Notes under the pieces: generated by a model | Seen by the model: only the letters and a program-made list of their open reading frames with translations | The model's database searches: none | Told to the model about the DNA's origin: nothing | Assembly (NCBI GenBank): GCA_937968015.1 | Contig: CALBSO010000092.1 | Location: forward strand, 1-53,443 | Length of the DNA: 53,443 bases | From: an uncultured Thermomicrobia bacterium | Lineage (GTDB): Bacteria > Chloroflexota > Chloroflexia > Thermomicrobiales > JALYUS01 | Direction: 5' to 3' | Program-made: the position numbers and the translations under genes | Shown: positions 30,535 to 37,387 of the stretch, in pieces | Numbering within the stretch: the first letter of the stretch is position 1 | How the letters are laid out: each line of letters begins with the position of its first letter

Positions 30535-33391
30535 CGAACCGATCACGCCCGCCGTCGCCATCCGTCATTTCTTGACGCTGGATGGCGACGCAGCGCGTGG
30601 CTGGATCAAAGACTGCACACAGCATCTGCCGGTAGACGAGCTCCTTCCCCTCCTCAAGGATGAATCCGAACGTTACCTCAATAGTGATCCTCAGGTCGCG
30701 CAGCGGCTCGCTGAGGCGCTAATTGCCGCGGGCGAGGCCGCGGACAGACCGGAGTACCGCGCACTTGGCCTGATGGCGATGGGGGATGTCTTCGGTGTCC
30801 TCGGTCGGTACGAGGAGTCCGTCGCGGCAGTGGATACGTCGGCGGCGATCTACCAATCGCTTGGGGACGAAATCGGCTGGGCGCGGACGCGCAAGGAGTG
30901 GCTCCGGTCATCCTATCATCTCGGTCGGGGCGAGGCGGCGCTTGCGGTCGCGGAGCAGGCGCGTGACATCCTCGCCCGACACCAGGTCTGGCGCCGGACC
31001 GCGGTGATTGACTATTGCATCGGCGATGTCTGCGCCCAGTTGGGAAAGTTCGCGGAGGCGCTCAGCCATTACGATCGCGCGCAAATGATGTTCGATTCGC
31101 TCGGCGAAGCGGCGGAACTCCAAGCCGCCCGCCAGCGATCGAACAAGGCGATCCTTCTGACGGAGTTGGGCGATTTCCAGACGGCGCTTCAGCTGTACGA
31201 GGAAATCCGGCCGGTCTACCTGCGCCATAACCAGACACTGTCGGCACTGCGGCAGGAGCACAATGTCGCCCATGTCCACGCCGCGCAGGGACACTATACC
31301 CGCGCGTTGCGGACCTGCGCCGCCGTGCTTGCGGCATTCGAGCAGGTTGGTCTGGAGATCGAGGCGGTCTTCGTCGCGATTGACATGATCGAGTGCTATC
31401 TCAACCTTAACCGCAATCATGAGGCGCGCGAGTTGGCCGAAGAGACCATCGCGCGGGCCGAGCGCTGCGGAGCTCAGACCGAGGCCGCGCGCGCCCAATT
31501 CTTCTGCGCGCTGGCGCACGCACAAGTTGGTGACACCGAGCGGGCGGCGGAACTGTTAGATGCGGCGGCGCGCTCATTCGCGTCCACCGGCCTCAGTACG
31601 CAGGTCGCGCTGGCCACACTCGAACGCGCGACTTTCAATCTCGCCGATGCCGAATGGTCACTTGCCCTCGATGGGGCGGAACGGGCAGGGGAGTTGTTCG
31701 CGGAGCGCGGGCTGACGATCCGGCACGCGCAGGCGGATCTTGTGCGGGCGCGGGCATCGTTTGCGTTGGGCGATAGTGAGACGGCGACGCACCTCGCCCG
31801 TGCCGCGCTTGCGACGAGCGACGCGCACGATATCCGCTGGCTTGCTCACAAGGGGCATCATCTCCTCGGTGACATCGCGCGATCGCGCGGGGATCTCGAT
31901 GCGGCGCTTGCCGCGTACGACGATGCCGTCGTGAGCATCGAGCAGATGCAGAGCGCGCTCGCCATCGAACTGCGGACGCACTTCCTCGCGGATAAACTCC
32001 GCATTTACGAGGACGCAATCGCGGTGTGTCTGCAGCGCTCGCAGCCCGAGCGCGCGTTCGCGTATCTGGAGCGCGCGAAATCGCGTGCGCTGGTGGACTA
32101 CCTCGCGAGCAACATCGAAGTCCAGATCAAGGGGCGTGAAGATGCGGACGCGGCGATGCTGGAGACTCTCTCGCGGCTGCGTGAGGAGCACAACTGGTTC
32201 TATAACCGCCTGTACGGGTACGGGTTCGGTGGCGATCAGGGAGGGCCGTCGCTGACCGATGACGCGCTCCGGGCGGCAATTGCCGATCGCGAGCGACAGA
32301 TTGCACGCATCCTCGACCGGCTCGCACTTGACCGCACGGAAGGGCTCGGCGTCGCCGTCATGCCCGCCGAGCAATTCATGCCACCGACCCTCGACGCGGG
32401 TACGATCCTCCTCGAGTATTACCTGACGCCCGACGATGCCACCGTCTTCGTTGTATCATCCGCGGGGTTGGCGGTGGTGCCCCTGACCGTCCGACCAAGC
32501 GAGATCCGGCGACTCCTGCATCAGTGGCAGCTCAATCTGACCGCTGCCGGTCGCATGGTGGCAGACGGCATGCCGCTCGATGGACTCGGTCGGAATGCGC
32601 GCGGCATCCTGGGGACGCTCTATCGCGCGCTCTTTGCCCCGGTCGCAACGCACCTCACCGGGCATGAGCGGCTGATCGTCGTGCCGTATGGTCCGATGCA
32701 TGCGGTGCCGTTTCACGCACTGTATGATGGCGAGCGCTACCTGATCGAGTCAATGGAAGTCTCGGTCTCCCCATCGAGCAGCCTGCTCCGGCTCGATTCC
32801 GAGCGTCCACGGACCGTTTCCCGGAGCGCGCTCGTTGTCGCGTATTCCGATGGCGGGCGCCTGCCCGCCGTGCGCGAAGAGGCAGAGGCGGTGGCGGCGC
32901 TCTTACCCGGCGAATGCTTCAGCGAAGCGGCCGCGACGCGCGACGCGCTCGCGTCCGCCGCCCCGCGGCATCGCATCCTCCATCTTGCGGCGCACGGCGA
33001 AGCGCGGCTCGACAATCCGACGTTTGCCCATTTGAAACTCGCGGATGGCCAACTGAGCATGGTTGATATTTTCAATCTGCCGTTACGGGGCGCGCTCGTC
33101 ACGCTCAGCGCCTGCGAGACGGGGCGGAGTGTGGTGGCGGGCGGCGATGAACTGATCGGGCTGAGCCGCGGGTTCCTGTACGCCGGCGCCGCGACCCTGG
33201 TGCAGAGCCTTTGGCGCGTCGAGGATGGCTCAACCGCGCGCCTCATGAGGCACTTCTATGGGGGTATCCGCGCGGGGGTCGCTACGGGGGTCGCCCTCCG
33301 CGAGGCGCAACGCGCACTGCTCGCCACAAGCGGCGCGCATCCATTCTATTGGGCGCCGTTCCAGCTGGTCGGTGACCGGGGTGATGTGTAG
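30488..33391 (+). CDS. TPR-CHAT caspase-like protease
   Basis: 967 residues. Residues ~70-540 are a chain of TPR-like helical hairpins (for example AMGDVFGVLGRYEESVAAVD and IGDVCAQLGKFAEALSHYDR). From ~560 follows the linker of CHAT proteins (RAFAYLERAKSRALVDYL), then the CHAT domain (~680-960). The catalytic dyad is H836 in HLAAHGEARL and C876 in LSACETG, with the closing FLYAGAATLVQSLWRV and AHPFYWAPFQLVG. It has no signal peptide, so it is cytoplasmic. The start is a TTG at 30488 with GGAGGT five bases upstream, inside the anti-sigma gene. TPR-CHAT proteins are caspase relatives activated by partner binding, as in Craspase. Confidence 0.95.
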   Translation: METITSPSEASPSGNDEPITPAVAIRHFLTLDGDAARGWIKDCTQHLPVDELLPLLKDESERYLNSDPQVAQRLAEALIAAGEAADRPEYRALGLMAMGDVFGVLGRYEESVAAVDTSAAIYQSLGDEIGWARTRKEWLRSSYHLGRGEAALAVAEQARDILARHQVWRRTAVIDYCIGDVCAQLGKFAEALSHYDRAQMMFDSLGEAAELQAARQRSNKAILLTELGDFQTALQLYEEIRPVYLRHNQTLSALRQEHNVAHVHAAQGHYTRALRTCAAVLAAFEQVGLEIEAVFVAIDMIECYLNLNRNHEARELAEETIARAERCGAQTEAARAQFFCALAHAQVGDTERAAELLDAAARSFASTGLSTQVALATLERATFNLADAEWSLALDGAERAGELFAERGLTIRHAQADLVRARASFALGDSETATHLARAALATSDAHDIRWLAHKGHHLLGDIARSRGDLDAALAAYDDAVVSIEQMQSALAIELRTHFLADKLRIYEDAIAVCLQRSQPERAFAYLERAKSRALVDYLASNIEVQIKGREDADAAMLETLSRLREEHNWFYNRLYGYGFGGDQGGPSLTDDALRAAIADRERQIARILDRLALDRTEGLGVAVMPAEQFMPPTLDAGTILLEYYLTPDDATVFVVSSAGLAVVPLTVRPSEIRRLLHQWQLNLTAAGRMVADGMPLDGLGRNARGILGTLYRALFAPVATHLTGHERLIVVPYGPMHAVPFHALYDGERYLIESMEVSVSPSSSLLRLDSERPRTVSRSALVVAYSDGGRLPAVREEAEAVAALLPGECFSEAAATRDALASAAPRHRILHLAAHGEARLDNPTFAHLKLADGQLSMVDIFNLPLRGALVTLSACETGRSVVAGGDELIGLSRGFLYAGAATLVQSLWRVEDGSTARLMRHFYGGIRAGVATGVALREAQRALLATSGAHPFYWAPFQLVGDRGDV

Positions 33392-33431
33392 GCGTTCGTG
33401 GGAACGTCTGTCGTTGGGGAGGGAGACCATC

Positions 33432-35261
33432 ATGGAAATCACGGAAACACGGCAGGCCGCGTCTTTGGATCAACAATCACTCGATTTCGTGCCCGACGAA
33501 ATCTGCATCGTCGTTGATGTCACCACGCAGCTAGACGAGACAAGCCGCAGGCAGATCTATGGCTGGGATTCCGGGAACTACTCCGTGCTGCGCGCAGTGA
33601 ACGATTTCCTCGGCACGCAACTGCTCATCCCACTCGAACGTCGCGGTGATCGCAACACGATCTACCTTGACAATCGCGGTGGCGCCTTCCCCGATCTCGA
33701 CGCGAAGACCATGCGCGGCCATCTCTACTATCGTCTCGAACTCGATCCGGCCATGCGGATGGATGAGCGGATGATGACTGTGCGCAAGACGGTCATGCAG
33801 ATCAATTTCGGCTTCGGATTTCCAGGGTCAACGGCGAAGATGCCGCCGGGGGTGAAGATCCGCGCCGCGATGCCCAACTGGCTCGCGGTCGGCAGCGGCT
33901 ATGAAGATGATGGTGGCCCGGCCGCGCCACCGGAGCCGGTCCCACCGACGGGCGTCGGCCCGGTACCCAATTGGCGGTTTCGATTTTCCCGGCCCGTCGC
34001 CGATGATCCTGACGGCACGGCACGCGGAAGCGACACGCTGCAGGGGTTGGTTGACGCGGCGCGTGCCGATGCCTCGAACGATTGTGACTCCAACGTGATC
34101 GTCGCGGTGCTTGATACGAAGCCACCCGATACGGCAGTGGACGCTGCGGCGGGTCAATTCGGGGATAACCTGCTGCTGCAACAAGTCACCGGCCGGAAGT
34201 ACCCCGATGGTCAACCGAATCATACCCGCCACGGCAAGGTCAATTTCCGCGCCCCGTTCTTCCCGACAGCCAATCAGTTTGCCCACCTTCGCGCAATCTT
34301 GCCGGTTTGGCTGGGGCGGTTAGATGAATGGTATACCGCCCAGACCGCGGCGCTTCTTGACGACCTGCGCGCCAAGCGCTATGCCATACCCGATCACGGG
34401 CTGTTCGCGTCGGGCATCATCAAGGATATCGCGCCCGACGCGCAGATTCATCTGATCCAGGCGATGGATGATGCGGCCGTGACCGATATGCTCGAACTGA
34501 CGGACATCCTCAGTTTGCTGCCCTCCACGCTGCTGGACGGCACGCCCGCTGAGACGCGGCTGGTCATCAATCTCAGCCTCACATTCAGCGTGCAGATGTA
34601 TCAAGAATTCCTCGCGAGATGGTTTGCCGCCTTCCCGGCCGCGGCCACGAAAGCAGACGCCCCCGCGCTGTACGATCTCGCCCACCGGAGTCTCAAAGAT
34701 GTGATTGATTGGCTCGACCCGCAACGTGTATTGGTCGTTGCGGCGGTGGGAAACTATAACGTTTCCGGTCTGCGTCGGCCCGATCCACGCTACCCCGCGC
34801 AGTTCGACAATGTACTGGGGGTGGCGGCGATCAGCCAGGAACTCCGCGCCGCGCGATTCACGAACCGCGGCGACGAACTTCCCCGCACCGTCGAGAATGG
34901 CATCGCCACATTCGGCGGCGATGTCGCCCTCAATGCGGATAGCGATCCGGTCGTTGAAACGGAATATGACGGTTCGTCGGACGCGATCCAAGGCGTTGTC
35001 AGCGCCATTGATCTCCCCTTCCTGCCGACGGCTGGAAGGGCGATCGGCGGCGGGTCGAACCAAACCGGTTGGGCACACTGGGTCGGCACGTCCTTCTCGA
35101 CACCGATCATCAGCGCCCTCGCCGCCATCCTCTGGAAGGAGGATTCCCGCCGGTCTGCCGGGGATGTCATGGCGGCCATTCAGGGGTACGCGGATCCGAC
35201 GATCCGCACGCGGCGGGCGCTCGGCTGTGACGCCATCTTCGCCGAGCAAGTCGAAATCTGA
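33432..35261 (+). CDS. cytoplasmic subtilisin-like (S8) serine protease
   Basis: 609 residues with the S8 triad: D228 in VIVAVLDTKPPDT, H322 in IPDHGLFASGII and S554 in GTSFSTPIISALAA. The usual GTSMAxP is GTSFSTP here. Asn of the oxyanion region is likely in AAVGNYNV. About 200 residues precede the catalytic domain and contain a unique beta-rich region (DEICIVVDVTTQLDE). No signal peptide is seen, so the enzyme should work in the cytosol, unusual for subtilases. The ATG at 33432 is preceded by GGGAGGGAGACC. It lies 40 bp after the CHAT gene and is probably co-translated with it. Confidence 0.94.
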   Translation: MEITETRQAASLDQQSLDFVPDEICIVVDVTTQLDETSRRQIYGWDSGNYSVLRAVNDFLGTQLLIPLERRGDRNTIYLDNRGGAFPDLDAKTMRGHLYYRLELDPAMRMDERMMTVRKTVMQINFGFGFPGSTAKMPPGVKIRAAMPNWLAVGSGYEDDGGPAAPPEPVPPTGVGPVPNWRFRFSRPVADDPDGTARGSDTLQGLVDAARADASNDCDSNVIVAVLDTKPPDTAVDAAAGQFGDNLLLQQVTGRKYPDGQPNHTRHGKVNFRAPFFPTANQFAHLRAILPVWLGRLDEWYTAQTAALLDDLRAKRYAIPDHGLFASGIIKDIAPDAQIHLIQAMDDAAVTDMLELTDILSLLPSTLLDGTPAETRLVINLSLTFSVQMYQEFLARWFAAFPAAATKADAPALYDLAHRSLKDVIDWLDPQRVLVVAAVGNYNVSGLRRPDPRYPAQFDNVLGVAAISQELRAARFTNRGDELPRTVENGIATFGGDVALNADSDPVVETEYDGSSDAIQGVVSAIDLPFLPTAGRAIGGGSNQTGWAHWVGTSFSTPIISALAAILWKEDSRRSAGDVMAAIQGYADPTIRTRRALGCDAIFAEQVEI

Positions 35262-35281
35262 CCCGCCTGCATCGAGATGGT

Positions 35282-35491
35282 ATGCCCACCATCCCGATCA
35301 GTACGGGAGCGAATCGCCGGGGCGCCTGGTTCCATCATGAGGCGACCGGAACGCCAGATGATACCTATCTCGTCATCACGGAGATTGCCGCGCCGACCGT
35401 CGTTTGCAACGACAGCAACACGGCGACCGTGCAGAGCCCGCCCGTCTTCGGGAGCCGGGACGATCGCTCCCTCGATAGCGAGGACGACTGA
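35282..35491 (+). CDS. 69-aa peptide at the end of the CHAT/subtilase cluster
   Basis: A small acidic-tailed protein (SRDDRSLDSEDD end) of unknown family, starting 20 bp after the subtilase stop and followed by a strong terminator. The sequence MPTIPISTGANRRGAWFHHE does not match any family I know. Shine-Dalgarno is weak (CGAGATGG). Its position suggests a substrate, inhibitor or effector peptide for the two proteases, but this is inference. It may also be a chance frame. Confidence 0.5.
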   Translation: MPTIPISTGANRRGAWFHHEATGTPDDTYLVITEIAAPTVVCNDSNTATVQSPPVFGSRDDRSLDSEDD

Positions 35492-35518
35492 GCCAACGGT
35501 GGCCGCTGGAGAAGGCGG

Positions 35519-37387
35519 CTACCCATTCCCCCTCCCAAACCCCGCGGTGTGAGAATCGCCGCGGGGTTTCCGTCTGTCCGCTTTCTCATGCCAGCCGAAT
35601 TGTCGGATGAGGAAGCCGCTGCCGACGTGGAGGACGATCGGCGAGCCGTGCGGGCAGACGGTCGGGCTGTCTGTCGCGCCGAGGCGACAGAGGAGATCGT
35701 GCATCGCGCCCGGCGAGAGCGGCTGGCCGCGCCGGAGGGCGGAGCGGCAGGCGAGTGCGGTGCAGAGGCGGTCGCGCCAGGCATCCGTGCCGTCGTCGGC
35801 GTAGTCATCCGCCTCGGCGAGCGCGTCGAGCAGGAGTGGGCCGAGACCGTCCACACCGGAAAATTCGGCGGGCACGGAACGCAAGAGGAAGGTGTTGCGC
35901 CCCCACGACTCGCACGCCACGCCAACCGCCGCGAGATCGGGCATCCGCTCGGTCAGGCGGCGCGCATCGGCGGGCGAGAGGGCGAGGACGAGCGGTTCGA
36001 CGCCCTCCTCATCTGCCAGTTCGTTCCGGGTTCGCTCGCGCAGATGCTCGTACATCACGCGCTCATGCGCCCGGTGCTGATCCACAAGGTACAAGCCGTC
36101 CGGCCCCTCCGCGAGAATCAAGCGATCCTCTAATTGCCCGACAATCCGCAGCGCCGGCAAGTTGCTCTCCGGCACCGTCGTCTCTGCCATCGGCGCTGAC
36201 AGATCGCGCATTCCACCGAGCGACAACAGATCCCGTATTTCTCCTCCTTCCCGCGTCGGGAAGGGGGCTGGGGGGTTAGGCAAAAACGACCAATCCGCGT
36301 CGTCCGGTGGCAGCGCGGGCAGCCGACCGAGCGTGGCGCGGCACGCTTCCGCCAGCGCCTCGCCGAGCGCCGCGGTATGCAACAGACGCACTTCCGCCTT
36401 CGCCGGGTGAATGTTGACATCCACGGCATCCGGCGGCACGGTGAGATGCAGCACGGCGAGCGGATGTCGCCCGCGTGGCAGGAGGGGCCGGTATGCCGTC
36501 TCGAACGCGGCGGCGAGCGGCGGGCACTTCACGCAGCGCCCGTTGACGATCAGCGTCACTGCCGCGCGGCTCGGACGTGAGACGGCGCGATCACCGATAA
36601 CACCCGCGATTGTTCCTTGCGATACCGTCGCGGTGAGTGGGAGGAGATGGGCGGCAACAGTGGGGCCGTACAAGGCGGCGGCCGCGTCGGTCAGGGTGCC
36701 GTTCCCCGGCGTGTGGAAGGCGGTATGGCCGTCGAAGGCGAGCGTGAAGGCGATGGCGGGGTGGGCGAGGGCGAAGCGGCGCATTGTCTGGCCGATCTGC
36801 TGCGCCTCGACGCGCGGTGTGCGAAGGAAGCGGCGGCGGGCGGGGAAGGCGGCGAACAGGTCGCGCACCGTCACCGTCGTGCCTCGGCTGCGCGCTCGTT
36901 TGCTTTCCTCGATGATCTCGCCGTGGCGCAGATGCAAGATGGTTCCGGCGGGCGCGCCATCCGTCGCGGTATGCAAGAGAACATCCGCGACCGCCGCGAT
37001 GGAGGGCAGCGCCTCGCCCCGGAAGCCGAGCGTGCGGACGCGCAGGAGATCATCCAAGGCGCGCAGTTTGCTCGTCGCGTGGCGCTGGAAGGCGAGTGCG
37101 ACCTCGTTCGCCGCGATGCCGCCGCCGTCGTCCGTGACGCGGATGCTCTCCAACCCGCCGCCGCGCACCTCCACGATGATTTGCCGCGCTCCTGCGTCGA
37201 GCGCGTTCTCGACCAACTCCTTGACGACAGCGGCGGGCGTCTCGATTACTTCGCCCGCCGCGATCCGCTCCGCGACGACGGACGGCAGAATAGCGATTCG
37301 GGGAAGCGCTGAGTGCTGCGGGCGCCCTTTGGGCGGTATGAGCGCTGAGGGCGCGGTGTCGCTCTGCTCCCACTGTTCGCTATTCAT
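35519..37387 (-). CDS. mutL: DNA mismatch repair protein MutL (endonuclease type)
   Basis: 622 residues. The GHKL ATPase motifs are ELVENALDAG, VTDDGGGI, RHATSKL and TLGFRGEALPSI. The C-terminal endonuclease/dimerisation domain has DQHRAHERVMYE (family DQHAx2Ex4E, here with Arg for Ala), ACRSALRRG and CPHGSP. This is consistent with nicking-type MutL in bacteria without MutH/Dam. No start codon stands at the usual PRIAILP, so the ATG at 37387 is used and the first ~30 residues are repeat-encoded (SALIPPKGRPQHSAL). A second repeat (36241-36282) lies in the interdomain linker. The start overlaps the mutS stop by 8 bp. The last codons run through a terminator hairpin. Confidence 0.97.
   Translation of the reverse strand: MNSEQWEQSDTAPSALIPPKGRPQHSALPRIAILPSVVAERIAAGEVIETPAAVVKELVENALDAGARQIIVEVRGGGLESIRVTDDGGGIAANEVALAFQRHATSKLRALDDLLRVRTLGFRGEALPSIAAVADVLLHTATDGAPAGTILHLRHGEIIEESKRARSRGTTVTVRDLFAAFPARRRFLRTPRVEAQQIGQTMRRFALAHPAIAFTLAFDGHTAFHTPGNGTLTDAAAALYGPTVAAHLLPLTATVSQGTIAGVIGDRAVSRPSRAAVTLIVNGRCVKCPPLAAAFETAYRPLLPRGRHPLAVLHLTVPPDAVDVNIHPAKAEVRLLHTAALGEALAEACRATLGRLPALPPDDADWSFLPNPPAPFPTREGGEIRDLLSLGGMRDLSAPMAETTVPESNLPALRIVGQLEDRLILAEGPDGLYLVDQHRAHERVMYEHLRERTRNELADEEGVEPLVLALSPADARRLTERMPDLAAVGVACESWGRNTFLLRSVPAEFSGVDGLGPLLLDALAEADDYADDGTDAWRDRLCTALACRSALRRGQPLSPGAMHDLLCRLGATDSPTVCPHGSPIVLHVGSGFLIRQFGWHEKADRRKPRGDSHTAGFGRGNG
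35537..35569. terminator. bidirectional terminator between the CHAT cluster and mutL
   Basis: AAACCCCGCGG (35537-35547) and CCGCGGGGTTT (35559-35569) are perfect reverse complements with an 11-nt loop. The hairpin serves the plus-strand cluster and, unusually, also lies within the last 17 codons of mutL. Confidence 0.85.
36241..36282. repeat. CCTAACCCCCCAGCCCC-type repeat inside mutL
   Basis: CTCCTTCCCGCGTCGGGAAG (inverted arms CCTTCCCG/CGGGAAGG) followed by GGGGCTGGGGGGTTAGG. Variant of the 383-448 family. Translated as NPPAPFPTREGGE in the linker between MutL's ATPase and C-terminal domains. Confidence 0.85.
37310..37341. repeat. GGGCGCCCTTTGGG repeat, N-terminus of mutL
   Basis: Second copy of the unit at 19867-19905, translated in the same frame (LIPPKGRP) at the start of MutL. 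Confidence 0.75.
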
